Shown piece by piece: positions 28,100 through 40,639 of a stretch of DNA of 64,000 nucleotides; position 1 is the first letter of the stretch, and the number at the start of each line of letters is the position of its first letter. The notes below the pieces were generated by a model. That model saw only the letters and a program-made list of their open reading frames with translations. It was not told the origin of the DNA and searched no databases. Made by a program: the position numbers and the translations under genes. The stretch lies in NCBI RefSeq assembly GCF_036324505.1, contig NC_086356.1, positions 19,467,528 to 19,531,527 of the forward strand, given 5' to 3'. Source of the DNA: Eleginops maclovinus. Taxonomy: Eukaryota; Chordata; Actinopteri; Perciformes; Eleginopidae.

Positions 28100-28515
28100 T
28101 GGGGGAAAGGGACCCAAGCGCAGAACGAATTGAAAAGGCAGGTATGGTGTTTAAACTAAAAGCGGGCTTTATTTAAACTAAAGCTGATAACAAATAGGAA
28201 AAACAACAAACTACTAACCAGGGGACACGAGGTACGGAGCAAAAGACGGACAGGGACAGGAACACCACTAAACCTCAATGAGACTGGGTAGGGAACAATG
28301 ACGACAACCGGACAAGAGACAAAAGGGGAACCAAAAGTACTGTTGAATAGTCTGTTTAGCTTAAAAAGGTTCCTAACGGAGCGAAATGACCGGAAGTACT
28401 TCATTGGCCGCCATGATAAGGATTCAGACAGGAAGTGAACTAAACATGACACAAGAGGGGAAAACATTTCAAAATAAAACAGGAAACAACTAACACAAAA
28501 CAAGGATCATGACAA
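28100..28515 (-). repeat. Probable interspersed repeat (unclassified)
   Basis: It runs from 'gggacccaagcgcagaacg' through 'gctttatttaaactaaagct', a purine-rich middle and 'gacaggaagtgaacta' to 'aacacaaaacaaggatcatg' and 'acaaaa'. This composition and these end words are typical of a common fish repeat whose reverse reads 'gtcatgatccttgttttgtg'. I cannot name the family. The frame on the minus strand is not a recognisable protein. Confidence 0.4.
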
Positions 28516-28829
28516 AATTGGGTGGCTCAGGCAGTTGCCATCATGGCAATGAGGACACCACCTTAATTTAAAAGCTGTCTAAGAGGTGGATGGTTAGCGC
28601 AGACAGCTAGCAGCACCGTCTGTATGCGTCATTATAATTCAATAGTGAGTAATATATAAAAATCACAACCCATATTCTTTACTCAAAAGTAAACATGGGG
28701 GCGTATGGGGATATTAAAGCAGACTTAAGTGGCCATTCAAGCCATTGCAGTTTTGGCACTCATATGGCTTCATTCCTCTTCATTGGAGGTTGCAGTAAGG
28801 TCATAAGTAGACCTTTCTATGTTCACAGG

Positions 28830-29060
28830 GTGGGGGGGAACCGCTGTGGTAGTTAGTGAATACTTCAACAGTTATCAGACCCCCTTTTATATAGCGGCTG
28901 TTCTGCAAATCAGGGAGTTACCTGTTCAATCCCACCCTCTGCCAATGACATGTCAAAATGTCCTTGGGCAAAATCCTCACCCCCAGCAATGCTCCCATAG
29001 ATATGTCTACAGTATTGAAGTGTATGTAAGTCGGTTTATATAAAAGTGTCATCACCAAAA
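28830..29060 (+). repeat. Degenerate teleost repeat ('gtccttgggcaa' type)
   Basis: It has 'gttcaatcccaccctctgc', 'aatgtccttgggcaaaatcc', 'tcacccccagcaatgctccc' and 'tgaagtgtatgtaagtcggt', words of a frequent fish short repeat in which a gtccttgggcaagacactgaa block is typical. It is strongly diverged. Confidence 0.5.
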
Positions 29061-29254
29061 ACCATATAATGCAATGTAATGGCAACTCAAATATAATGAC
29101 AAAAAGTTCATATGAACAACCTCATATTCTTCCCAGGACCTGCTGCAACCTCCTTGAGGACCCCAAAGTTCCCGCTCACTTTGGAAACTATTGAAGGACC
29201 ACTGTAGTACTGCCAATGCAGGATGTGCTTTATCGGATCATAGTGACCTAGGCA

Positions 29255-29560
29255 GTGATGGAAAGTAACTAAATACATTTACTCAAGTACTGTACTTGAT
29301 GAAACTGATTAAATAAGATGTACTATTATGGATGGAGATACCTGGCTGTAGAACAACTAATTAAATTTATCTTATAATTTAAAAGCTGCAAAATAAAAAT
29401 GCTAAACTCATGAATGCATCACTAATTACCATCCAGTGATATAATATACAATATATTTTCCAGAAATGGCAACTTCGGTTTCAGATTTGGTACATAAGTA
29501 CATTCAGTTTGAAATATTGTTGTACTTACTTAACTAACATTGTGAATGCAGGACTTCTTC
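29255..29560. repeat. Degenerate 'aagtact' interspersed repeat
   Basis: 'gcagtgatggaaagtaacta', 'aatacatttactcaagtact' and 'gtacttgat' mark the characteristic start of the family. The end 'ggacttcttccaccgc' resembles the end of the copy at 21685. Confidence 0.65.
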
Positions 29561-30145
29561 CACCGCAAAACCAAGATGCTGGTGAAGGACATTTGGGTTT
29601 ACATAATCTACACTTTTCCTCACATTTGAGGGCAACAGAAACCAAAAGACGAGTGCAGCAGAGAGAAAAGAGATGTATGATTGAATGGAAATTATGAACC
29701 TCTGAATGCTGGCAGCACACCCAGGAGAGGATCAATAGTTTGTCCTTGCGGGGCCTTCACTCTCTTTTTCACATCTTTTGAGAGGAGCCAGTTTGTACCG
29801 CTGGATGTTTTTAGGGGACCCCCTCTCCACTGCTCTGTGAACAGGGCAAGACTCAAAGACAAATTCCCCCCTGCGGGATCAGTAGAGCAGCACAAATATG
29901 GCCCTTGCTGCTATAACAGGCTCTTGATTCTGAATAACACCAGCCTTTAATCGACATTGCACCAACGCAAAACGAAAAGAGAGGTCTGCTGGATTTGTCA
30001 AACAACCTGAGTCACCAACTATATGGCATTTGTTAAAGGTAGAGAAAAACTTCAAACTTTTTTTTCTTTATCTAACTTACTGGGTGTGAGTGATTATCCC
30101 TTGTAGTCATTTTCAGGTGTATATCAGTATGTAGTGTCTCTATTG

Positions 30146-31258
30146 TACTCCTCCCTCCCTGACTCACTGGACCCCCTGCAGTTTGCCTACAGAGCAAACA
30201 GGTCCACGGATGATGCCATCTCCCTCACCCTCCACACTGCCCTCTCCCACCTGGACCAGAGGAACACTTATGTGAGAATGCTGTTCATTGACTACAGTTC
30301 AGCATTCAACACCATTGTGCCCTCCAAGCTCATCATTAAGCTCAGGGACCTTGGGCTCAACAGCGCCCTCTGTGACTGGATCATGAGCTTCCTGACGGGC
30401 AGATCCCAGGCAGTGCGGATGGGGAACATCACATCCTCCACCTTGACCCTCAACACCGGAGCCCCTCAGGGTTGTGTGCTCAGCCCTCTCCTCTACTCCC
30501 TGTTCACGCACGACTGCGTGGCCACACACAGCTCCAACACCATCATCAAGTTTGCTGACGACACGACCGTCATCGGCCTGATCACAGACGGTGACGAGAC
30601 GGCGTACAGAGAGGAGGTCAGAGCCCTGACATCTTGGTGCCAGGACAACAACCTCCATCTCAACGTCAGCAAAACAAAGGAGCTGATTGTGGACTACAGG
30701 AAGAGGCAGAGAGAGGCACACACACCCATCACCATCGACGGGACTCCTGTGGAGAGAGTCAGCAGCTTCAGGTTCCTCGGGGTTAACATCAGTGAGGACC
30801 TGACATGGACACATCACACCAGGGTCATATCCAAGACGGCTCGACAGCGGCTCTTCTTCCTCCGCAGGCTGCGGAAGTTCAACATGGACTCCAGGATACT
30901 CTGCAACTTCTACAGGTGCACCATCGAGAGTATCCTGACTGGCTGCATCACCGCCTGGTATGGCAGTTGCACCGCTCTCAACTGTAAGACTCTACAGAGG
31001 GAGGTGAAAACTGCTCAGCACATCACCAGGACGGAGCTGCCATCCATGGAGGACCTCTACACCCAGCGGTGTAGGAAGAAGGCCGGTAGGATATTAAAGG
31101 ACCCCCATCACCATCATCTGCCATATACATCTGCTATACATAATATATGCATCTGTCCATACCTCCTCATTCAACAGTGTAAAGTATTTAAATACTTTCA
31201 ATGTATTCCACATATGTATATATTTCACATCCTCAAATCTTTATTGTTAATATTGTAA
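30146..31258 (+). pseudogene. Partial reverse transcriptase of the Rex1/CR1-like LINE
   Basis: The open frame of about 370 codons begins inside the palm domain ([17 protein letters not shown]). It continues with the [12 protein letters not shown] block, [16 protein letters not shown], and the catalytic [10 protein letters not shown] near 30550-30578. After that come [21 protein letters not shown] and the C-terminal [17 protein letters not shown]. It has no stops, which suggests a fairly recent insertion. After KDPHHHHL the frame runs into 3' UTR: relative to the copy at 35142 it lacks the LLPSGRRY segment, so an internal deletion near 31110 is likely. It lacks an endonuclease and cannot move on its own. 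Confidence 0.9.
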
Positions 31259-31416
31259 ATATTCTTCTCTCTTTTTGCACTACTTTATTTATCTTTTGCA
31301 CCATGTATGTTGAGTTGTTGGAGGAGCACGCGACATAAGATTTTCATTGCCAACATATACGCTGTATCTGCTGTGCATATAACAAATAAAACCTTGAAAC
31401 CTTGAAACCTTGAAAC
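30146..31416 (+). mobile_element. 5'-truncated Rex1/CR1-like LINE inserted in copy C
   Basis: This non-LTR retrotransposon lacks its endonuclease and the start of its reverse transcriptase. It is flanked by the 6 bp target duplication ctattg (30140-30145 and 31417-31422). It ends in a short tandem tail 'aaaaccttgaaaccttgaaa' and so on, with a 3' UTR containing 'gttggaggagcacgcgac' and 'agattttcattgccaac'. Two other copies of the same 3' UTR lie at 35035-35527 and about 40640-40945 on the minus strand. The clade is assigned by the look of the reverse transcriptase. Confidence 0.9.
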
Positions 31417-31840
31417 CTATTGGGACATGTCTCCATGCTTTAATGTTCAAAAAGCTCTTTATTTTTCTCATACTTTCCTGTGCTGCAGCAGCTCTTTTCA
31501 CCCTCTGAAACCAGAGCCCGCTCTGCTCTGATTGGTTAGCTGGCCGGCTCTGTTGTCATTGTTCAACCGTTTGATTTCCGCTCATTAGCATATCACATAC
31601 AATGTGTTAGAGCGCTAGCTAATAGAAGCGCGATAGTTATATAGTGATGTCAAAATTACGGAAGTAAACAAAGGAGTCCAATGGAGGTTTTTCAGGCAGG
31701 GGGGAATGTGTGTGACATATACTCCCTCTGGAGGGCACACAGAGATTTTAGCCTTTGAAGACCATTTACATGCACAGAAAACTGTATATCACACTACAGG
31801 AAAGGAAAGACCCCCCTAAAACACAATAGGGACCTTTTAA

Positions 31841-33097
31841 AGCAGGTTAATCGTTAATGCTCCTCTGATGCTCAGAGTGGGGGTCTTGCTTAAAACATGA
31901 CTTAGCATGAATAAGCTCAAAACCTTTATTTCACAAATGGATTACATGAAGCTGATTGCAGAGTGCAGCCTCCCCTGTGCTCTGAACTAAAATCATGCTT
32001 GCATTTACGCCCTTTCTACATCTATATATACATTTTACACTTTACTGAATTCACTTGAATGTGCATCAATAACCTGATAGAAATGTCAACCCTCAACATG
32101 ATGAATGAGTGATATTGTATTTTGGAATTCAATTATGTCTAACTAAATAAGAGCATCAATAACAATAGAACAGGCTGTCCTGGCTAATAGGCCTGTACAC
32201 ACTACACCGTGTAGCACAACAGGACTTGTCTGTATTCATTTCCTGCGGAAATGTAACTGACCATGCTGTGTTCAAAGCAAAATCAGGCATCATTCGTTTG
32301 AAGGCGGACCAAATTGTTCACCGGCTGCATGAGAGTGTTATGTAATTTCTGGGATTTATTGACAGTTTATATAGAAATCTGTTCTGTGAATCATCCGACT
32401 CCCTGTGGTGCGCTCGATAAATCTGAAAAGTTGTGTCAAACGCTGTGTCAGTAAGTGGCAAAAATCAGATGACAAGACTCACGTTTTTTCTTTTTTTGTC
32501 ACTCTCCATCTTTTTCTATACTCTCCATCTCCTACACTCTCCCAGTTTTTGTGTTTTGGCAGAAGATAGAACTGTCAGAGTAGCCTGTTTGGCAGACCTT
32601 GATGAAAAATATACCCTTCATCGTGGCAGCCTGCAGAGTTTGGACACGGTTCAGGACAAGCAAAATCTCTCTCTTTCTCTCTTTTTGACGAAAGGATGAC
32701 GCAGAAGTCAACTTGTGCGGGAGTCACGCTACCACATAAATCAGTTTGGAACTTTGGGAAGATTCCCCAGAAATAATTTATCTATCCATCATGAAATGCT
32801 TTGACCAGATGGCCAGGCTCACACACACATACACACACTGTACAGTATAAGCATTCTGTTTGCACACACAGGCTGATGTCTTTAGAACTCCACCTTGAGC
32901 ATCTTTAGCTTTTTTAAATTGGTAAATAATGATCATAATAAAATGTAAAAAGTCAAACCTATTTTCGTTTCTAGGTGTATGAGCTGCTTGGTTTATTCAA
33001 CATTCCTCTAAATATAAAAATGTTGCAAACAAATGCACGCGTCTACTATTTCCTTGACAAGACACCAATATTTATATTATGAGTTACAGAGGACATA
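31841..33097. other. No recognisable feature
   Basis: AT-rich sequence with short CA words (32820-32840) and pyrimidine runs near 32490-32550 and 32665-32685. No gene, RNA or clear repeat was recognised. Confidence 0.5.
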
Positions 33098-33390
33098 TTC
33101 TGCTCATTTCAGGTTCATATTATTATCTTGCCTCTCCTGGGACATGTCTCCATGCTTTAATGTTCAAAAAGCTCTTATTTTTCTCATACTGCCTGAGCTG
33201 CAGCACCTCTTTTCCCCCTCTGTCTGAAACCAGAGCCCAGTCTGCTCTGATTGGTTAGCTGGCTCTTGTGATTTGTCAACCGCTTAAAGATGTCCCGCCC
33301 CATTAGCCTATCAAGTATAATGTGTAGGAGCTCTAGACAATAGGAACTTGACTGTTCCATAGTGATGTCATTATGTTACGGAAGTAAGCA
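33098..33390 (-). mobile_element. TTAA-family element, copy D (right half, reverse orientation)
   Basis: It contains 'ctgctcatttcaggttcata', 'gggacatgtctccatgcttt', 'aatgttcaaaaagctctta', 'tctgctctgattggttagct', 'gtataatgtgtaggagct' and 'catagtgatgtcat', then stops near 33390. The left third of the family is absent. Confidence 0.85.
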
Positions 33391-33692
33391 ATGGCTTTGA
33401 AAGCACTGTTTGTGTTAAGTTGTATTGTGGGTAATATAGGCACCAGATAATGACATATTATTTATATTAATAAAGTATTCTGCTGCATTAATTTTTATCC
33501 TTTTTTCTATAAACAACTGTCCATCTGGAGTCCGATAATGTTATAGTATTGCAATTAGCGTAGCACACTTTTAAGATAAATCAATCTCTAGTTTGGTTTC
33601 CTCAACCACGCCTTCATTTCCTTGGAGATTCAGTTGAGTAAATTAGGATCTCTTTTTAGCTTGAGTTCATTTGTTGAAGGAACAATCAAACT

Positions 33693-33793
<101 letters not shown>

Positions 33794-33967
33794 CCTATAT
33801 TTGCAGGTCTTTACATGTATTTCTATAAAAGTTCAGTGTGTTTTAATTTCCAACAATTCATTTTCCTCCCCAGAAGCCCTTCTGTGTGCCTCCCAGACTT
33901 CAGAACACCTGTCACTGTAAACATATGATGTTCTTTATACAACCAGATGGGTCCTCCAGAATGAATA

Positions 33968-34098
<131 letters not shown>

Positions 34099-34222
34099 TA
34101 ATCACGGTCTCCATAGCAACTCCTAGTTAGTGGTCCTACCTTGGGAGTGATGCTCTTTTCACCAACATTAGGTGTTTGCCCACCAGGGAAACCAGAAATA
34201 ACCTTGGAGTGAACCTGAAACA

Positions 34223-34224
<2 letters not shown>

Positions 34225-34297
<73 letters not shown>

Positions 34298-34312
34298 CCC
34301 ACACACACACAC
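34225..34312. repeat. (CA)n microsatellite
   Basis: A CA array of about 88 bp with a short C-run interruption near 34297. Confidence 0.98.
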
Positions 34313-34426
34313 TTCACTTCATCGACGAATATCCAACCATTTCTATCCAGTCAAGCCCGTCAGCAGTTTTTCTTCTGTATATATATACTGTATATATATA
34401 TATATATATGAAGTATAAAGTATATA

Positions 34427-34788
34427 CACTGCCTGGCCAAAAAAAGGTCACACACTGTAATATTCGTTGGACTGCCTTTAGCTTTGATTATTGCACGCAT
34501 TCGCTGTGGCATCGTTTCCACAAGTTTCTGCAATGTCACAACATTTATTTCTGTCTTGCATACATTTTTCGCCACAATCTTGTATAATGACCATTTTCGC
34601 AAAGTCTTCTCCAGCACATCCCAAAGATTGTCAATCGGGTTCAGGTCTGGACTCTGTGGTGGCCAATCCATGTGTAAAAATGATGTCTCATGCTCCCTGA
34701 ACAACTCCTTCACAATTTGAGCCCGATGGATCCTGGCATTAAGGAAGAAAAAATCGATTGATGTGACCTTTTTTTTGGCCAGGCAGTG
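34427..34788 (-). mobile_element. Internally deleted Tc1-like transposon with both ends
   Basis: The ends cactgcctggccaaaaaaag and its inverse ggccaggcagtg are intact and flanked by TA (34425-34426 and 34789-34790), the Tc1/mariner target. Between them, 362 bp keep only the 3' part of a minus-strand transposase gene. (TA)n runs lie on both sides, consistent with insertion into a TA microsatellite. It is non-autonomous, but its termini look recognisable to a Tc1-type transposase. Confidence 0.92.
34428..34713 (-). pseudogene. C-terminal fragment of a Tc1-like transposase
   Basis: The frame reads [20 protein letters not shown], the conserved end of the DDE domain, then [20 protein letters not shown], which is the typical Tc1 C-terminus. 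The first two catalytic aspartates are deleted with the middle of the gene. The position usually holding the third acid (Glu in NPIEN) reads Asp here. This is either a point change or a lineage variant; one copy cannot tell. Confidence 0.85.
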
Positions 34789-34899
34789 TATATATATATA
34801 TATATATAGGAGCTTGGCAAGCTCTCAATACACACATACATCGATCAGTCATAACATTATGACCACCTGCTTAATATTGTGTAGGTCCCCCTTTTGCGG

Positions 34900-36030
34900 C
34901 CAAAACAGCCCCTACTGTTTGGTCTGCAATGTTTAGGTAGGTGGTATGTAGTAACCTCCTCATGAATGGCAGGACCCATGGTTTCCCAGCAGAATATTGC
35001 CCAGAGCCTCACACTGCCTCCACCAGCTTCTTCCCAAGGTTCAAGGCTTTATTGTCCTGTGCTCAGCCGCTACATTGCAGGTATGGCAATGAAAAGCTGA
35101 AGTACCGAGCTCCTTCAAGAATGCAACATACAACAATATATTTAAAACATAAAACCAATGAAAATAGTGAAAGAAATAACAGAATTGAAATAAAAACAGT
35201 GCAAAAGGAGTCTATATACATGTAAATAGAATATGATATATAAGTAGATACTTTGCAAGATAACAACAGATGAATGCCTATGGAGGCACTTTCCTGTGGA
35301 ATGAAACTGTCCCTGAGTCTGGTGGTTTTGGTCCTGATGCTGTGGTACCGCCTGCCAGACGGCAGCAGACAGAACAGTTTGTTGCTGGGGTGATGGGGGT
35401 CTTTTATAATCCTGTGGGCTTTCTTCCTGAGCCGCTGGGAGTAGAGGTCCTCCATGGATGGCAGCTCCGTCCTGGTGATGTGCTGGGCAGTTTTCACCAC
35501 CCTCTGCCCTCTCACCCTCTCCAATAATTCTTCCTGGTGCCATGTCTTCCCCAGGTAAGCGGCATACGCACCCGGCCATCCACATGATGTAAAAGAAAAC
35601 CTGATCCATCAGACCAAGGCCACCTTCTCACATGGCCCCGTGGTCCAGTTCTGATGCTCACGCGCTCATTGTAGGCACTTTTGGGGGTGGACAGGGGTCA
35701 GCATGAGCACCCTGACCGCTCTGCGGCTACACAGCCCCATACGCAACAAGCTGCGATGCTCTGTGTGTTCTGACAGCTTCTGACAGAACCAGCATTAACT
35801 GCATTATCAGCAGTTTGAGCTACAGCAGCTCTTCACACGGACCAGCCTTTGCTCCCCACATGTGTCAATGATCCTTGGCCTCCCATGACCCTTTTGCCAG
35901 TTCACCAGTTCTTCACCCCCCCCCCCCCTCCCCCCACAACAGCCGCAGTTTTGGAGATGCTCTGACCCAGTCGTCTAGCCATCACAATTTGGCCCAAGTC
36001 AAAGTCGCTCACATCCTTACGCTTTCCCAT
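34900..36030 (-). pseudogene. Tc1-like transposase remnant
   Basis: From 36030 down, the translation begins MGKRKD and continues through the helix-turn-helix region ([13 protein letters not shown]), then a C-run expansion at 35917-35936. Next come segments equivalent to RPRLID, MGLRSRR, LTPVH and REHQNW, with stops and frameshifts, and then the LINE insertion. The catalytic centre between the VTYLN-like region and the 3' end is deleted. It is clearly inactive. Confidence 0.85.
35035..35527 (-). mobile_element. 3' fragment of the Rex1/CR1-like LINE inserted in the Tc1 remnant
   Basis: It is flanked by the 7 bp duplication ttcttcc (35028-35034 and 35528-35534). The minus-strand frame reads [40 protein letters not shown] and LPSGRRYHSIRTKTTRLRDS, the C-terminal tail of the same LINE family as at 30146. 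It ends in a 3' UTR and 'aataaagccttgaacctt'. The element is severely 5'-truncated, as is usual for target-primed insertion. Confidence 0.9.
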
Positions 36031-36078
36031 TTTTCCTGCTTCCAACACATCAACTTTGAGGAGAAAGAGTTCACTTGA

Positions 36079-36856
<778 letters not shown>

Positions 36857-36989
36857 CAGGTGGTGTACAGTATGTGTGTTTTTATGTGTGTCCTTTTTAT
36901 TTCTGCTTGTCGGCAGCGGCATGACTGAACCTGCTCAGTGTCCCCGTGTGATCCAGTGATCGATGCAAACCTCTGGAGGTGCCTTTCAC

Positions 36990-37119
<130 letters not shown>

Positions 37120-37199
37120 TCACCCTGAACAGTGTCTGTCGCCACTGAAGGTTACGGTAACAAACCTGGCCTCTCGCTCGCACTCTTACTCAATGGAGT

Positions 37200-38212
37200 G
37201 ATCAATAAGTCGTTCACTTCCCTATTTCTCCTCACTCACTCATTCATCGGGTCACCAACTTTTAAATTGCATTAACTATTGACATTTGTTCATTCATTTA
37301 TTATGTTAAAATTGTTATATTTTATTTTTGATAAAGTCATTAATTAATGATTTTGTTTATTTATTTACTATTTTTTATGATGATTCATTTACTTGATTAT
37401 GTAAAGTTTATTCATTAATTATTGGTATTATTTATTTTGTATTATTATTATTTGTTGTATTTAGTATTTAATGCATTTTATAATTACCTCTGTCAATGAC
37501 CTAAAATGGGATTTCACACAAGAAAGGGTTAAAGAAATCCTGATTTAACACTTTCAACTTTTATTGACTCCTTCCTTTTTTACCATGGAGTCCATTGATT
37601 TATCTTAACAGTCATTACATCAACATTAAATAAAGTGCTTTTGCTCCAACATTAGTTTCTATTCAACATTTGTAATATTAAATCTCAAAAGTGCATGTAA
37701 CCAAAGACATTATGTGCCACTTATATGCCATTTCAGATTTATAACTCGGGCTTAGCAGCTAATTAAAGTGTAGAGGAGGAAAGATTTACCGTCTATTCTC
37801 CAGAATGGTCTGCTAACAGTCGCTCAGCCTACTCACGCCATTATATCCTTCAATAAACGAGCCATGGAGGACAGAATAAGATTCATCCTGCCGCTCTCGG
37901 GGCAAACAGGGCACAGTCTCTTCTTTAGACTGTTGACATTGGGGGGAATAAATCCAACAGGATCAATAGCAGCTTTTCGTCTCATTGATTCGCCTTCGTC
38001 CCACCCTGAGGTTATTCCTTCACGCTGACCCCTCCCCGGCACCTGTGGATGCCGTTCCTTCATCCATCTACATATACAGCCAATCCATTTGACAGGCTGG
38101 GGGCGGGGGTGTGGTTCAATAAGAGCAGAGGTCTTATGATGTTGTGCTTTAATATGACTTAGTCAAAAGGGACTGTTGAAGTTTATTTACCTGGTATATC
38201 TTTAATGCATGT
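37200..38212. other. No recognisable feature
   Basis: The stretch 37260-37480 is extremely AT-rich, with repeated 'attaatta' and 'atttattta' words. The rest is ordinary non-coding sequence. A slightly GC-richer block at 37840-38110 shows no coding signal. Confidence 0.5.
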
Positions 38213-38511
38213 TATGGAACATAGTGACATAACATCTGCACTTCTATTGGCTAGCGCTCTAACACATTGAATGTGATAGGCTATGGTGCAATACATATAT
38301 AAGCGGTTGTCATATCATAACAGAGCGGGCTAGCTAACCAATCAGAGCAGGCTGGGCTCTGGTTTCAGACAGAGGGTGAATAGAGGTGCTGCAGCACAGG
38401 CAGTATGAGAAACATAAAGAGCTTTCTGAACAATAAAACAGGGAGACATGTCCCAGTAGTGGCACAAATGCTGATATTAACCTGAAAATGAGCATGATAG
38501 GGCCCCTTTAA
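38213..38511 (+). mobile_element. TTAA-family element, copy E (right two thirds, well-preserved right end)
   Basis: It reads 'gaacatagtgacataac', 'cttctattggctagcgctct', 'aacacattgaatgtgatagg', 'agctaaccaatcagagcagg', 'ggtttcagacagagggtga' and 'gggagacatgtcccagtag', then 'aacctgaaaatgagcatgat' and agggcccctttaa. This is the best right end in the window and is the inverse of the left end seen at 17507. Confidence 0.88.
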
Positions 38512-39108
38512 GTGTTTGTAAGAAAATAGTCAACAAACAGGGGTTATCCATTGTTAAAATGTCAAACATTTTGGTGACCTTACCTCCCTCTTTAGACTTT
38601 GTGTCTTCATGTGTTTATTTTGCTGACCACTGTGGTTTTTTCTTTGGAGGATGGTCAGAAACCGGTTTCATACACCCAATTTCAGACGTTGCAGGGTGAT
38701 GCAGTACATGACAAGCTTTATCTGGTCCATTACAAGTATTTTTAAAGACCTGGAATATAGTTGCAGTATACTGTAGTGTAGTTGGGATATTCTTGACATG
38801 AGTAAATGCTAATATTTTTGTCAGTTCAGACGATGAGTTTTTCTGATTGAAAGCCAGTAAGCTCTGAACAGGAAGACGGCCGCGCTGACCTTTCACTACA
38901 GCGGTGTTTTGTTTCCATCGCTCCATCAGCGGTGGTCTTTGTTTATTTCTGTCCTTCCTCGGGGGTAAATGAGACCCCGCTCTGACAGAGAGGTTTCTGG
39001 CTAATGACGCTTGTGTCTTTGGAAGCTCTACATCCAACAGGTCAGGGGTCAAGTCCGGCAATACGAGGGAAATGGATATGAAATTGGAGAAATCTATTTA
39101 TATTGTTA

Positions 39109-39114
<6 letters not shown>

Positions 39115-39173
<59 letters not shown>
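39115..39173. repeat. (TG)n microsatellite
   Basis: A TG array of about 58 bp. Confidence 0.97.
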
Positions 39174-39177
<4 letters not shown>

Positions 39178-39559
39178 ACATTATGTCATAGTTTCCAAGC
39201 ACATTGTTATCATCATGAGTGCACAAAACAACACTTCATACTAGAAACAGAACAAATGTTAACACAACTCAAAATATGACATACAGTATATGTATCCCTA
39301 AGGAATGTACAAGTTTTGTTCATAAGTTTTAATATTTTACACAAACTCCAAACAATATACATGAAATGAAGTAAGAACTTTCTTTTTGAACATATTTAAA
39401 TTAAATGAGTTTAATGCCAGAGATAACAGGTCACCATCAGCAGCTAAAACCCTCTTCACTGCAATTCATCATTAATATCTTTCTTTACACTTATACGCTA
39501 CAGCATATACACATTTGATATATTGCTATTTGTGATATGTTGAAGTAGTGTGTGCACAT

Positions 39560-39860
39560 TTTTACTCTAATCCTTAAGTTTATTTAAATATTCACATTCA
39601 GATTTTTACTTAAGCTCTCTCGATTATATAAATACTTTAATACATTACTTTTATTGCATATTTTTACTTACATTTTGACCTTTATGTTACTACTTTGTTA
39701 CATTTATTTAAAAATACTCTATTGCACTGCCTTTCTGATTTAGATTAATGCAAGCCAAGTAGGTCCTAATTGGTAATAATTCATGTATTTTTAAAATGTC
39801 GTACTTTTTAGTAATAAATAAAATACTGAGTAAAAAATACTGACACAACAAAAAGTAATG
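39560..39860. repeat. Degenerate 'aagtact' interspersed repeat, reverse or highly diverged
   Basis: 'tttttacttaagctctc', 'acatttatttaaaaatactc' and 'aaaatactgagtaaaaaata' resemble the family at 15345 and 21685. The copy is old and its borders are approximate. Confidence 0.45.
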
Positions 39861-40223
39861 CCCGGTTCGACTTCCCCTTTGTTTTTAAACACAGATTGTT
39901 AAATTGGACGCCTCTAAACATCAGGGCAGTGTTTGTCATCCCAGTGAACATCAGCAGCGGCTCACCATGCAGGACCGGTCTCTGCCAATCACCATGGGAC
40001 CAGCACAGACGCTGCTGTGTTCAGTGTGGCTTCAGTACAGACGGAGGCTGCAGGATTAAAAAGCTCTTCTGCTGCTGCCACTCTCTGATATCTCCCTTAT
40101 TAGAGCCAGACAAAGAGCATTGATTCTCATGCAATTATTTTTTCTGCTCCACCACAATTGGATGATTCCCTTCATGGCTTTTAGGTCCGTCTGACGGGGT
40201 CACGGCCCGTCAGACTGTGTGTT

Positions 40224-40273
40224 CTCCTTCTCCTCCTCCTCCTCCTCCTCCTCCTCCTCCTCCTCCTCCTCCC
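40224..40273. repeat. (CTC)n trinucleotide repeat
   Basis: About 15 tandem CTC/TCC units, a simple pyrimidine triplet array that could form triplex structures. Confidence 0.95.
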
Positions 40274-40639
40274 AAACCTCTTCACTATCTTATATTATTT
40301 ATCCAAATTAGTTTTGATCCTTTTTGCTATCTGCTGTAAATACAGTTAACTGCGCTAACGCTTTATTTATTTTCCATTCATAGTTTTTTCTTTTTCAAAG
40401 TTTCGTTTTTTTCATTACCTATGGACATTTCTATGAGCTATAAAAGATGTTGTGCACTGCAGTGCCGACAATGCAGCTATTAACAGTAAATACATATTTA
40501 TTTGAGTGTCTCATTTGTTATTATAACATTGTTGCATTTTTTTACTAGATGCAATAAAATCAGCAACAATATACTATATATTTTTTCCTGCTATCTTGTT
40601 ATCTGCATATGTCTTTGAAAAGCCCATATCAAATAGTCT

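Larger units (their letters stand above)
30098..31840 (-). mobile_element. TTAA-family element, copy C, split by a LINE insertion
   Basis: The right arm, in reverse orientation, is at 30108-30145: 'tcattttcaggtgtatatca', then 'gtatgtagtgtctctattg'. It resumes at 31417 with 'ctattgggacatgtctccat' and runs through 'tgctctgattggttagctgg' (the CCAAT motif reversed), 'ctccctctggaggg', 'gaccatttacatgcacag' and 'aacacaatagggaccttttaa', ending at 31840. The outermost right end is decayed. The break is exactly filled by the LINE at 30146-31416. Confidence 0.85.
34842..36078 (-). mobile_element. Dead Tc1-like transposon interrupted by a LINE fragment
   Basis: The left end reads 'cgatcagtcataacattatg' then 'accacctgcttaatattgtg', a very widespread fish Tc1-type element. 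The right side reaches the transposase start (ATG at 36030-36028, minus strand) and stops soon after, without the second end. There is a large internal deletion near 34910-34930, and a LINE inserted at 35035-35527. Confidence 0.88.

Noticed and set aside
30299..30817. A 172-codon minus-strand frame
   Set aside because: It is the antisense shadow of the LINE reverse transcriptase at 30146-31258.
38615..39061. A 148-codon minus-strand frame
   Set aside because: No family resemblance and no conserved motif; consistent with chance in a stop-poor stretch.
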